The translations under genes were made by a program, and so were the position numbers. Positions 1 to 8,122 of a stretch of DNA of 64,000 nucleotides are shown here, one piece after another. Source of the stretch: MKSF01 sp037190225 (lineage in GTDB: Bacteria; Bacteroidota; Bacteroidia; Chitinophagales; Chitinophagaceae); NCBI GenBank assembly GCA_037190225.1, contig JBBCJL010000003.1, forward strand, positions 62,001 through 126,000, in the 5' to 3' direction. The notes beneath the pieces are model-generated. The model did no database searches and had not been told where the DNA came from. It saw nothing but the letters and a program-made list of their open reading frames with translations. Every line of letters begins with the position of its first letter. The stretch's first letter is position 1.

Positions 1-978
1 GGCACCCTGGAATTACCGCTGATCCTGAAAGAGCTGAACGCAGACTTTAAAAAGGAGCTCCTGGGAGAACGTATGCTGAGCACCCCCAGGCACTATGCCT
101 ATCTTAAAATATCCGAGGGCTGCAACAGGACCTGCTCCTTCTGCGCCATCCCTTTAATGAGGGGCCAGCACGTCTCAAAAACGATCGAAGCGATCGTGGA
201 AGAAACCCATGCCCTGGTCAGGAAAGGCGTGAAGGAGATCATGCTGATAGCGCAGGAGCTGACCTATTACGGGCTGGATATCTATAAGCAGCGCCGCCTG
301 GCAGACCTGCTGCGTGCCGTGTCCGATGTGCCGGGCGTAGAGTGGATACGGCTGCATTATGCCTATCCTTCCAAATTCCCTATGGATATCCTGGACGTCA
401 TGAACGAAAGACCCAATATCTGCAAATACCTGGATATGCCGCTGCAGCACTGCAGCGACAATATGCTCAAAGCGATGAAAAGGCAGATCACCCGCGCGGA
501 GATGCTGCAGCTGATACAGGATATCAGGGCCAGGGTACCGGGCATCGCGCTCCGCACCACGCTCATCACCGGGTTTCCCGGGGAGACGGAAGCTGATGTG
601 GAAGACCTGAAAGCGTTCCTGGAAGAGGTAAGGTTTGAACGTGTGGGCATTTTCACCTATTCTCACGAAGAGAATACCTCCGCATATGACCTTCCCGATA
701 CGATTCCCGCGGAAGAAAAAGAACGGCGCGCACAAAGCATTATGGAAGTGCAGCAGGAGATCTCCTTTGAAAAGAACCAGGAGCTGGTAGGAAAAACGTT
801 CCGGGTCATAGTAGATAAGCAGGAAGCCGGGCGTTACCTGGCAAGAACAGAATTCGACAGCGTGGAAGTGGACAATGAAGTGATCATCCACACTTCCGAA
901 AAATTATATCCCGGTGATTTCGTTACCGTCAAGATCACCAGGGCATACGATTACGACCTGGAAGCAGAGCTGGTCTGA
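1..978 (+). CDS. rimO: Ribosomal protein S12 methylthiotransferase RimO, 5' end cut by window
   Basis: Radical SAM enzyme that adds a methylthio group to a conserved aspartate of ribosomal protein S12. The frame is open from base 1, so the N-terminal part (UPF0004 domain) lies outside the window; 325 residues are visible. The radical SAM cluster motif CxxxCxxC is at 121-144 (GCNRTCSFC), preceded by the family-typical RHYAYLKISEG. The last 65 or so residues form a TRAM domain ending in an acidic stretch. The ATG at 73 is internal, not the real start, because conserved sequence continues upstream of it. A strong hairpin terminator follows the TGA. RimO is favoured over MiaB by the APLxRG-like region (AIPLMRG) and the sequence after it. 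Confidence 0.95.
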   Translation, partial: GTLELPLILKELNADFKKELLGERMLSTPRHYAYLKISEGCNRTCSFCAIPLMRGQHVSKTIEAIVEETHALVRKGVKEIMLIAQELTYYGLDIYKQRRLADLLRAVSDVPGVEWIRLHYAYPSKFPMDILDVMNERPNICKYLDMPLQHCSDNMLKAMKRQITRAEMLQLIQDIRARVPGIALRTTLITGFPGETEADVEDLKAFLEEVRFERVGIFTYSHEENTSAYDLPDTIPAEEKERRAQSIMEVQQEISFEKNQELVGKTFRVIVDKQEAGRYLARTEFDSVEVDNEVIIHTSEKLYPGDFVTVKITRAYDYDLEAELV

Positions 979-1000
979 TGACCGCTCTAAGGTCTTTTGC

Positions 1001-1035
1001 ATCCCCTGCCGGAGGTTTCCCGGCAGGGGATTTTT
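1001..1035 (+). terminator. Rho-independent terminator after rimO
   Basis: A perfect 12-bp stem (ATCCCCTGCCGG at 1001-1012 with its complement at 1020-1031), 7-nt loop, followed by T residues. It starts 22 bases after the rimO stop. Confidence 0.9.
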
Positions 1036-1137
1036 ACAGGCTTTCATACGCCATTATTTCCCGCTGTCACGTACCTTATCCCACGCCGGCAGCCGGTGCA
1101 GGCAGGCTGCGTATTTTTCCATATCCTTAATAAACAG

Positions 1138-1145
1138 TAATTTTG
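1138..1145 (+). promoter_or_regulatory. Bacteroidota -7 box for purH
   Basis: TAATTTTG matches the TAnnTTTG consensus, 50 bases before the purH ATG. I see no clean TTTG -33 box about 20 bp upstream, so this is a partial match. Confidence 0.5.
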
Positions 1146-1195
1146 CACATTCCTTATCCTGATCATACTTATATCAAAATAAATCAACAACAACA

Positions 1196-2707
1196 ATGTC
1201 TCAAAAGCAAATCAGCTCCGCTTTAATCTCTGTTTTTTACAAAGACGGCCTTGAGCCGGTCATTAAAGAAATGCAACGCCTGGGTATCACTATTTACTCT
1301 ACGGGGGGCACCCAGAAGTTCATAGAGGACCTCGGCGCGACCTGCATACCGGTGGAACAGGTAACTACCTACCCTTCCATACTCGGAGGCCGCGTTAAAA
1401 CGCTGCACCCGGGCATTTTCGGGGGCATCCTGGGACGTCGCCACCTGGAAACGGATATAACGGAGATGCAGGCATACAATATACCGCAGATCGACCTGGT
1501 CATCGTTGACCTGTATCCTTTTGAGGAAACCGTCAAAAGCACTTCCGAAGAGGCGGCCATCATCGAAAAGATAGATATCGGGGGACCCTCTATGATCCGC
1601 GCGGCAGCCAAGAACCACAGGGACCTGATGGTCATTGCAGCAAAGGACGATTACAGCTGGCTGGAAGAGATATTAAGGGAACGGAAAGGCGTCACCACAC
1701 TGGAGGAACGCAGGCAGGCCGCGGCCAAGGCCTTTCACGTGGTCATGAATTATGATATTGCCATCAATAACTGGTTTAACGGGCAGGTCTATCCCACCCT
1801 GAGCAGCCGGCAGGTATTAAGATATGGGGAAAACCCGCACCAGGACGGCGTATTTTACGGCGACCTGGATGAAGTGTTCGAAAAGCTCAACGGCAAGGAG
1901 CTTTCTTACAATAACCTTGTAGATACGGATGCGGCCGTACAGCTCATCGAAGAGTTCTCCGGACAGGAAGAGGCCGTATTTGCTATTATTAAGCATACCA
2001 ATGTATGTGGCATCGCGCAGCGCACCACGCTTGCCGAAGCCTGGGACGCCGCACTGGCAGGTGACCCGGAATCCGCCTTCGGGGGCGTCCTGGCCACCAA
2101 TAAGCAGGTAGATGCGGCTACGGCACAAAAGATCAATGAGCTGTTCTTCGAGATACTGGTAGCACCCTCCTTTTCAGAAGAAGCGCTGACCATACTGAAG
2201 AGCAAGAAAAACCGTATCCTGCTGGCCCAGAAAGCGCCGGCCACAGCCAAAACGATCTTCAAGAACGTGCTGAACGGTACGCTGACCCAGGAAGCGGATA
2301 CCACCAATTACGAAAAGTGGGAGGAAGCAGGCGCGCAGGAAACGACCGCGACCCAGAGAGAAGACCTGGTATTTGCCAACCTGGTATGCAAGCATTTAAA
2401 ATCCAACGCGATCGCTCTGGTCAAAAACAAGCAGCTACTGGGAAAAGGCTGCGGGCAGACCAGCCGCGTGGACGCTTTACGTCATGCTATAGAAAAAGCG
2501 CACCAGTTCAATTTTGACCTGACCGGCGCCGTACTGGCATCAGATGCCTTTTTCCCGTTCGCCGATTGCGCTGAAATGGCCCACAAGGAAGGTATCAGCG
2601 CGATCATCCAGCCCGGCGGGTCCATCCGTGACAATGATACGGTAGCGTATTGCAAGGATAACGGCCTGGCTCTGGTAATGACAGGCAACAGGCATTTCAG
2701 GCATTAA
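1196..2707 (+). CDS. purH: Bifunctional AICAR transformylase / IMP cyclohydrolase
   Basis: Catalyses the last two steps of de novo purine synthesis: formylation of AICAR with 10-formyl-THF, then ring closure to IMP. The 503 residues match the usual length of about 510. The N-terminal third is the MGS-like cyclohydrolase domain (STGGTQ near residue 38, GRVKTLHPGIFGGIL near 66); the rest is the AICAR transformylase domain with RYGENPHQ near residue 205 and KHTNVCG near 267. The family usually has KHxNPCG, so the proline is replaced by valine here. The protein ends in NRHFRH, typical of the family. It stands alone between the rimO terminator and the rpmH promoter. Confidence 0.97.
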   Translation: MSQKQISSALISVFYKDGLEPVIKEMQRLGITIYSTGGTQKFIEDLGATCIPVEQVTTYPSILGGRVKTLHPGIFGGILGRRHLETDITEMQAYNIPQIDLVIVDLYPFEETVKSTSEEAAIIEKIDIGGPSMIRAAAKNHRDLMVIAAKDDYSWLEEILRERKGVTTLEERRQAAAKAFHVVMNYDIAINNWFNGQVYPTLSSRQVLRYGENPHQDGVFYGDLDEVFEKLNGKELSYNNLVDTDAAVQLIEEFSGQEEAVFAIIKHTNVCGIAQRTTLAEAWDAALAGDPESAFGGVLATNKQVDAATAQKINELFFEILVAPSFSEEALTILKSKKNRILLAQKAPATAKTIFKNVLNGTLTQEADTTNYEKWEEAGAQETTATQREDLVFANLVCKHLKSNAIALVKNKQLLGKGCGQTSRVDALRHAIEKAHQFNFDLTGAVLASDAFFPFADCAEMAHKEGISAIIQPGGSIRDNDTVAYCKDNGLALVMTGNRHFRH

Positions 2708-2857
2708 GACCGCTCCCCGGTCAGCATCCTATATGGCTTTTCATTCCCGGAACAGCTATGTAGGCGCCGGCAGCCGGGAGCACCCAACAGCCTTTTATGA
2801 CCAGTTGCGGTGAAGAGGCCTGCCAAGCCTTGCGGTAAATAAAAGTGCCGAATATTT

Positions 2858-2889
2858 TTTGGTTATAAACAAAGTATTATATACCTTTG
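2858..2889 (+). promoter_or_regulatory. Promoter of the rpmH-rnpA transcript
   Basis: TTTG at 2858-2861, 20-bp spacer, TACCTTTG at 2882-2889: both boxes of the Bacteroidota housekeeping promoter. It leaves a leader of about 105 nt before the rpmH ATG at 2999. The 2708-2857 stretch upstream holds no gene that I can see. Confidence 0.8.
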
Positions 2890-2998
2890 CGTTCCGTTTG
2901 CGTTTATTGAACGTTTTACTTGTAAAATTATGTAAGCAGGGGAAAAATGCAAGTGGGAAATTATTTACATTGTATAATATAGTAATAAAGATATAATT

Positions 2999-3154
2999 AT
3001 GAAACGTACATTCCAACCACACCGTCGTCGTCGTAAATCAGTACATGGGTTCCGCAAACGTATGGAAACTGCGAACGGTAGAAAAGTATTAGCTGCACGT
3101 CGTAAAAAAGGACGTAAAAAACTGACTGTTTCTGACGAAAGACGTTTGAAATAA
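2999..3154 (+). CDS. rpmH: 50S ribosomal protein L34
   Basis: A 51-residue, strongly basic protein starting MKRTFQPHRRRRKSVHGF and continuing RKRMETANGRKVLAARRKKGRKKL, the signature of L34, with a small C-terminal extension (TVSDERRLK) that is common in Bacteroidota. It is too short for a 60-residue ORF cut-off and is easily missed. Codon use (CGT for Arg, GTA, TTA) differs from its neighbours and resembles that of tuf, as expected for a highly expressed gene. It is followed after 25 bases by rnpA, the near-universal rpmH-rnpA order. Confidence 0.98.
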   Translation: MKRTFQPHRRRRKSVHGFRKRMETANGRKVLAARRKKGRKKLTVSDERRLK

Positions 3155-3179
3155 TCACTTTACAGCAAAAATCCTGAGC

Positions 3180-3584
3180 ATGCCCATATCCGAAAACAGA
3201 AAAGCCTTCAGCTTTCCTAAATCGGAAAAAATAAAGCTAAAAAAACAAATTGAGACGCTTTTCCGGAATGGAAAAGCGTCTCAATTTGAGCATTTTCGTT
3301 TCATATGGATGTTAGGAGCTGCTACTGACGACAGTAAAATAAAATTCGGTGTCAGCGTGCCCAAAAAGAAGATCCGGAAGGCGCACGACCGGAATACCTG
3401 CAAACGACGCGTCAGGGAAGCATGGAGACTCCACCGGCACAGCCTGAAAGAGCAGATCGCTGACGGAAAGACGCTTTTTATCTTCATTATCTATACCCAT
3501 ACCGTTCCACCGGCTTTCAGCCAGGCAGAAAGATGCATTCAAAACGGCATCAGCAGGCTGGCGCAGCTTATCAGGGAATCCTGA
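3180..3584 (+). CDS. rnpA: Ribonuclease P protein component
   Basis: Protein subunit of RNase P, which binds the catalytic RNA and the pre-tRNA 5' leader. 134 residues; the family signature RNTCKRRVREAWR is at about residues 72-84 and a KFGVSVPKKKIRKA strand lies before it. The N-terminal segment (LKKQIETLFRNGK) is the typical first helix. Follows rpmH by 25 bases and probably shares its transcript. Odd feature: codons for about residues 23-37 form a perfect 19-bp inverted repeat (3246-3264 with 3270-3288), described separately. Confidence 0.95.
   Translation: MPISENRKAFSFPKSEKIKLKKQIETLFRNGKASQFEHFRFIWMLGAATDDSKIKFGVSVPKKKIRKAHDRNTCKRRVREAWRLHRHSLKEQIADGKTLFIFIIYTHTVPPAFSQAERCIQNGISRLAQLIRES
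3246..3288 (+). repeat. Perfect 19-bp inverted repeat inside rnpA
   Basis: CAAATTGAGACGCTTTTCC (3246-3264), loop GGAAT, and the exact reverse complement at 3270-3288. It lies within the rnpA coding sequence, about 90 bases after the rpmH stop, and is not followed by a T-run, so it is not an ordinary terminator. Confidence 0.95.
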
Positions 3585-3746
3585 GCCCCGGCTACGGAAA
3601 AGCTCTCCTTCCCGCTGACGTCCCGGATTTCCCCGGGCCTCTCTTATGGCTTTAATTTAGTAACTTGCATCCACACAGGATAACCGCTATAGCGGCCCGG
3701 GTCCTATAGATTGCAATACCTGCTTTAACGGCTTGACATCTTTCTT

Positions 3747-3956
3747 ATGAAGTTTATTTTTTTGGCAATTATCCGGTTTTACCAGAAGTTCATATCACCC
3801 CTGCTGCCTGCGTCATGCAGGTACACTCCTACCTGCTCGCAATACGGGATGGAAGCTATCAGCAAATACGGGGCTATTAAAGGGGGCTGGCTCACCTTTA
3901 AACGGATCCTATCCTGCAATCCCTGGGGCGGGCATGGGCACGATCCTGTTCCCTGA
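3747..3956 (+). CDS. yidD: Membrane protein insertion efficiency factor YidD
   Basis: A 69-residue YidD-family protein: short hydrophobic N-terminus (FIFLAIIRFYQKFISPLL), then the conserved Cys-containing core ASCRYTPTCSQYG and the downstream KGGWLTFKRILSCNPW. It helps YidC/Sec-dependent insertion of inner-membrane proteins. Its place after rnpA (162-bp gap) follows the usual rpmH-rnpA-yidD order; yidC, which often follows, is not in this window. Confidence 0.95.
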   Translation: MKFIFLAIIRFYQKFISPLLPASCRYTPTCSQYGMEAISKYGAIKGGWLTFKRILSCNPWGGHGHDPVP

Positions 3957-3982
3957 CCTGAGCTTTCTTCCGGGGCTGACGA

Positions 3983-4582
3983 TTATTTACCGTCCTTTAT
4001 CTTATTCCACGTTTCATAAAGCGTTTCCTGGGCAGGCCTGTTCCCGGGCATTTCCGTAAGCGGCTCGCAGGCCTGCCAGCAATGCTGCATATCATAGGGC
4101 AGGGACTGGTATAAAGCTGTTCCCCTGGTCTTCCACGCGATCATATCATCACTGACCTCCTTTATTATTTTCCCCGGGTTGCCCACTACCAGGCTTCTTG
4201 CGGGTATCTTTACAGCGGCGGGCACAAAGGATAAAGCGCCTACGATACATTCCTCCCCTATCTCCACATCATCCATGATCACGCTGTTCATGCCTATCAT
4301 GCTGTTACGGCCTATCCTTGCGCCGTGAATGATCGCCCCGTGACCGATATGGGCGCTGTCCTCCAGCAAGGCGGATGCTCCCGGGAACATATGTATGGTG
4401 CAGTTCTCCTGGACATTGCACCCGTTACCGATCACAATGCTTCCCCAGTCGCCTCTAAGCGCACAGCCCGGGCCTATATACACATCAGCACCTATAATCA
4501 CATTCCCCGTCACGCAGGCCTGGGGATGAACAAAGGAAGAGGGATGCACTACCGGTATAAAACCCTTAAACGAATAAATCAT
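3983..4582 (-). CDS. paaY: PaaY-like hexapeptide-repeat (gamma carbonic anhydrase-type) protein
   Basis: 199 residues forming a left-handed beta-helix: repeated hexapeptides of the form [IVL]GxxxxI from about residue 20 to 135 (VIIGADVYIGPG, IVIGNGCNVQEN, IGHGAIIHG, IGRNSMIGMNS, IGEECIVGA). Metal-ligand histidines of the gamma carbonic anhydrase fold are present (IHMFPG, HIGHGAIIHG). The C-terminal half after VVGNPGKIIKEVS matches PaaY, a thioesterase/acyltransferase-like protein of phenylacetate degradation, better than generic carbonic anhydrases. No other paa gene is nearby; homogentisate dioxygenase at the far end is the only other aromatic-degradation gene. The family is certain, the substrate is not. 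Confidence 0.8.
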   Translation of the reverse strand: MIYSFKGFIPVVHPSSFVHPQACVTGNVIIGADVYIGPGCALRGDWGSIVIGNGCNVQENCTIHMFPGASALLEDSAHIGHGAIIHGARIGRNSMIGMNSVIMDDVEIGEECIVGALSFVPAAVKIPARSLVVGNPGKIIKEVSDDMIAWKTRGTALYQSLPYDMQHCWQACEPLTEMPGNRPAQETLYETWNKIKDGK

Positions 4583-4735
4583 AATTTACAGCATAAAATT
4601 TGACCGGATATAAAGCTACCGGCATAGCCTCCAACCTTCCAGCCATCTGTAATACCAGGGCCGGGAATAGCAGCAATAATATCCACACAGCTCCCGGGAG
4701 CCTGTATTATGGCTTTTAAAGCCGGCAGCGATGCC

Positions 4736-7171
4736 TTAGAACGGCAATCCTATAGCCAGGTTGAAAAATATATTTTCATTTCTCCATTTACCATCCAGCA
4801 GGTTGAACTGGGAGAATTGCCATCTTTCTTTTTCCGGCATATAAGGTTTCCGTAGAGGACCGGCAAAATCAAGCCGTAGTATCAGGATGCTGAAATCAAG
4901 CCGCAGCCCAAGCCCCGCGCTTATAGCGAGCTCCTTGTAGAAATCACCCGAGATCTTACCGCCCGGGAAGCTCTCATTCTCCCTGAGCAGCCATATATTA
5001 CCCGCATCGACAAATATACCCAGGTCAATGAAGCGGTACAGCTTTTGCCTGGCCTCCAGGCTCCATTCGAATTTCAGGTCACCCAGCGTTTCAATATAAT
5101 TACCTGTCCTGAAATCATAGGTTCCGGGTCCCACCAGGCGGGAAGGGAAACCCCTCAGGGAATTAGAGCCACCGCTGAAGAACTGCTTGACATTGGGCAA
5201 GGTATAAGAGTTGCCATAAGGCAGCCCCATACCTACGATAACGCGCGTAGCCAGCTCCAGCTTGGGATTGATCCTGTGGTAAAACCTGAAGTCGGTCTGC
5301 AGCTTACCATATTGGGCATAAGGTGAGCCAAATATTGTTTTACTTTCCTGCTGCAGGGAGGTCGTTCCGTTGATCAGTCCCAGGAGATTACCGGCTACAT
5401 CCGCATTCACGGATACGAAATAGTTATTCTTACGGGTATTGCCGTTGGCCTTGCTGTTGAATATATATTCATAGGTGCTTCCCAGGATAATGCCGTTGAA
5501 CACCAGGTTGCTCAGGTTATAGTCAGTGCTGGAGAGCTTGCTCAGCGTATCCGTCCTGACGATCCCTATACTGACGGGGAATAGCTTATGATCCCTCAGG
5601 ATATCTTCTTTCCAGTTATATCCCCATCCCATCGTAAGGGAGTTAATAGTATAAAGGTTTCCCCTTCTTGAATAGTTATAATCCAGGTTGATCAGTGTCC
5701 TGGGCACAAAGGTTCCGGAAGGCCTGACCTTAATGACAGGCACTAAAAAGCGGGGGATATTAAGCCCGACACCCAGGCCTGCATTATAGGTATTGGGTCT
5801 CCTGGTCTGCCCGCTGTTGCCGTATTGTATCTCGAAGCCTCCTGACGCCTTAATGGTAAAAAGCTCGCCGCCCCGCAGCGTATTCCTGTTTCTCCAGGAA
5901 ATGCTGGCCCGGCTCCCGGCGCGGCTGTCATTCTGCGTAAACCCGCTCACATCCCCGTCCAGGGATTTTTTTGGATAAGGTGTGAGAAAGTAAGAGATAC
6001 GCAGCGCCGCATCAGGCTCATCGCTCATATTCACAGGGTCGTACCTGAAGCGTACGGCCGTATCGGACACGCTATCATTAGAGACGGAAACATTCCTGAT
6101 CTGGACAATATCACTCTTTACAAATTTAAAGGTTCCCATATTGACCAGCCTGTTCAGGGATAGGTTGTGGTCCCGCTGGTTATAGATGGCACCCGGCTTT
6201 AGCTGCATGGCCTGGTAGAAGGTCTGGGGCCGGTAGCTTCTTTTCGGCCTTTTGGACTTCCTGCTGGTAAGCCTCAGAGGCTCTACCATTTTAATATCAT
6301 TGAATATAATGAGCGTATCGGAAGCTTTCGGCACTCTCCTGTAAGTACTGGTATCTCTGCCGGTCTGCAGCCTGTAGTTGGGTATGATGATAACATCCTT
6401 TACCGTGAAGCGCTCATAGGCGTTCCGAGGCATATCATCCCATTTTAATTGCACGGTAAGATTTACCCTTGCCTGTCCTACCCCGGTATCTACTCTCACG
6501 AGGAAGTATTCAGGGTTGAAAAAGTAATAGCCGTTATTCTTCAGCTCCGCGTCAATCCTGACCCGTTCATTCTTAATGACCTCCAGGTTGTAAGGGTTAT
6601 CTTTTTTCAGCAGGGTCTTGTCCTTCGCCTGCTCAATATCTTGCGCAATGCGGGTAATATCACCGTCATCCAGCGGGAATTTCACTTCGTTGATCTTATA
6701 TTGCTCCCGCGCCCAGACATTAAAGTAAGCCTTGGTCCTTTGGTTCCGGGTCTCCCTGGTGCTGGTGACATCGGCATTGAAATAGCCTATATTCTGAAGC
6801 TGGTTTATAAATATCTGGTTATTGGTGGTCAGGTTCATGGTCGAGGCCAGCACAGGCGGCTCTCCTACCTTGTCACGCACCCAGTTCCTGAAGCCTCCCG
6901 TTTCCCGTTTGGGCTCTCCCACAATATTGTATAAATATAATTTCCATCGCAACCCCAGGAAAGTCGCATTAGGCTTAGGACGTATCGAAGAGGAGAGGTA
7001 ATTCTTGATGTTGTTCTTCTCTTTCCTGGAAAGCGTCGTGTCCATTACCTTTATTTCTCCTCCCACGAAAAGGCTCTCTTCATCAGCAAGATAGCGGGTA
7101 TTGCTGCAGCTGCTCAATGCCAGCAGTGAAATGATGGTAATGATTGAATACGTGAGTAGTTTATTATACAT
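4736..7171 (-). CDS. tamL: TamL-type BamA/TamA-family outer membrane lipoprotein
   Basis: 811 residues. Signal peptide with lipobox LSSC at about residue 22, so it is predicted to be lipidated, unlike classical TamA/BamA. The N-terminal 350 residues look like POTRA-type domains (NIGYFNADVT, NNGYYFFNPEYFLV); the C-terminal 400 residues are the Omp85 16-strand barrel with SGGSNSLRGFPSRLVGPG (the conserved RGF loop) and GIFVDAGNIW, ending in phenylalanine (LAIGLPF) as outer-membrane barrels do. In Bacteroidota TamL is thought to work with TamB in envelope assembly; no tamB is next to it. It could alternatively be annotated simply as a BamA-family protein. Confidence 0.85.
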   Translation of the reverse strand: MYNKLLTYSIITIISLLALSSCSNTRYLADEESLFVGGEIKVMDTTLSRKEKNNIKNYLSSSIRPKPNATFLGLRWKLYLYNIVGEPKRETGGFRNWVRDKVGEPPVLASTMNLTTNNQIFINQLQNIGYFNADVTSTRETRNQRTKAYFNVWAREQYKINEVKFPLDDGDITRIAQDIEQAKDKTLLKKDNPYNLEVIKNERVRIDAELKNNGYYFFNPEYFLVRVDTGVGQARVNLTVQLKWDDMPRNAYERFTVKDVIIIPNYRLQTGRDTSTYRRVPKASDTLIIFNDIKMVEPLRLTSRKSKRPKRSYRPQTFYQAMQLKPGAIYNQRDHNLSLNRLVNMGTFKFVKSDIVQIRNVSVSNDSVSDTAVRFRYDPVNMSDEPDAALRISYFLTPYPKKSLDGDVSGFTQNDSRAGSRASISWRNRNTLRGGELFTIKASGGFEIQYGNSGQTRRPNTYNAGLGVGLNIPRFLVPVIKVRPSGTFVPRTLINLDYNYSRRGNLYTINSLTMGWGYNWKEDILRDHKLFPVSIGIVRTDTLSKLSSTDYNLSNLVFNGIILGSTYEYIFNSKANGNTRKNNYFVSVNADVAGNLLGLINGTTSLQQESKTIFGSPYAQYGKLQTDFRFYHRINPKLELATRVIVGMGLPYGNSYTLPNVKQFFSGGSNSLRGFPSRLVGPGTYDFRTGNYIETLGDLKFEWSLEARQKLYRFIDLGIFVDAGNIWLLRENESFPGGKISGDFYKELAISAGLGLRLDFSILILRLDFAGPLRKPYMPEKERWQFSQFNLLDGKWRNENIFFNLAIGLPF

Positions 7172-7222
7172 CCAAACTGCTTAAATTCTCTTTAAAAATA
7201 CAAATAAGGTGCGTACCATTAA

Positions 7223-7996
7223 TTATCCGTGAATATAATTATGGAATTTAACAATATCCGCCGCTAATTGTTGAGGCATCTCCTCAAATGCCCCATGCCC
7301 GCAACCCGTATAGATATTTACCAGGCAGGCTGCCGGCAGCGCGGCCTGCGGCAGTATCTCTTTCAGCGGCGTGGCCGTATCTTCCGTACCGAGTATATAT
7401 TGTACCGGAATGCCTGCGCTGCGGATAAGGTCAAAGCTGTCGCTCCTGTCCAGTATGGACCTGAAAAGACCGATAACCACCGATGCCGGTATATCTGTGC
7501 CGATCTGTATATATTTATTGATAATCTCAGGATGGGCAAGGGTGAACCGGCGCGAGAAGAAGTTTTTGAACATGGCAGTTATAAAGACCTTCACTTCCCG
7601 CTCTCCCTTTTCCATGAGCGCAATGGATTTGATCCTGTTCTTCCGCCGTTCCTCGCTGTCGGCATTGGCACCGGAATGAACAAGCGTCAGACCTGCCACA
7701 TTATTGAATTTCTTCATCAGGCTGAGCGCCGTATAGCCGCCCATGCTGTGCCCTACCAGGTGCACGCGCTCCATCCCCTCATACGCTATGACCTCCAGGA
7801 TACTGTCCGCAATGCAGTCAAGGCTCAGCTCTGCCACGGCAGGGCTGTTGCCTATACCCGGCATATTGACCGCGATACCGCCGGACACTTCCGCCAGCGC
7901 AGGTATGATATTATCCCATACCGTGTAATTGCTGGGAAAGCCATGGATGAGCACGATCTTATAGGGAGCTTTGCCAAATTTTAAATATTCAATCAT
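7223..7996 (-). CDS. Alpha/beta hydrolase
   Basis: 257 residues with the canonical alpha/beta hydrolase order: oxyanion-hole motif HGFPS near residue 18, nucleophile elbow GHSMGG with Ser84, an acid in LGTEDTATP near residue 215 and catalytic His in CGHGAFEE near residue 240. No signal peptide, so cytoplasmic. It resembles the general MhpC/BioH-like class; the substrate cannot be told from sequence. Divergent neighbours leave it probably a single-gene unit; 51 bases separate its stop from the tamL start. Confidence 0.85.
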   Translation of the reverse strand: MIEYLKFGKAPYKIVLIHGFPSNYTVWDNIIPALAEVSGGIAVNMPGIGNSPAVAELSLDCIADSILEVIAYEGMERVHLVGHSMGGYTALSLMKKFNNVAGLTLVHSGANADSEERRKNRIKSIALMEKGEREVKVFITAMFKNFFSRRFTLAHPEIINKYIQIGTDIPASVVIGLFRSILDRSDSFDLIRSAGIPVQYILGTEDTATPLKEILPQAALPAACLVNIYTGCGHGAFEEMPQQLAADIVKFHNYIHG

Positions 7997-8122
7997 ACTG
8001 ATATCTCATTTTATACAGGTGCGGGCAGCCGGAAGCGCTGTATGCAGGCTCGCATCACCCTGAATGCCTGCCGGTAAAGCGTTGGCACCCCGCCGCTTAC
8101 CGGCATTACAGCTATATTCTTT

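Noticed and set aside
4683..4705. GCTCCCGGGAGC palindrome after tamL
   Set aside because: Could be a weak hairpin, but there is no T-run and no second site in the window to support an operator.
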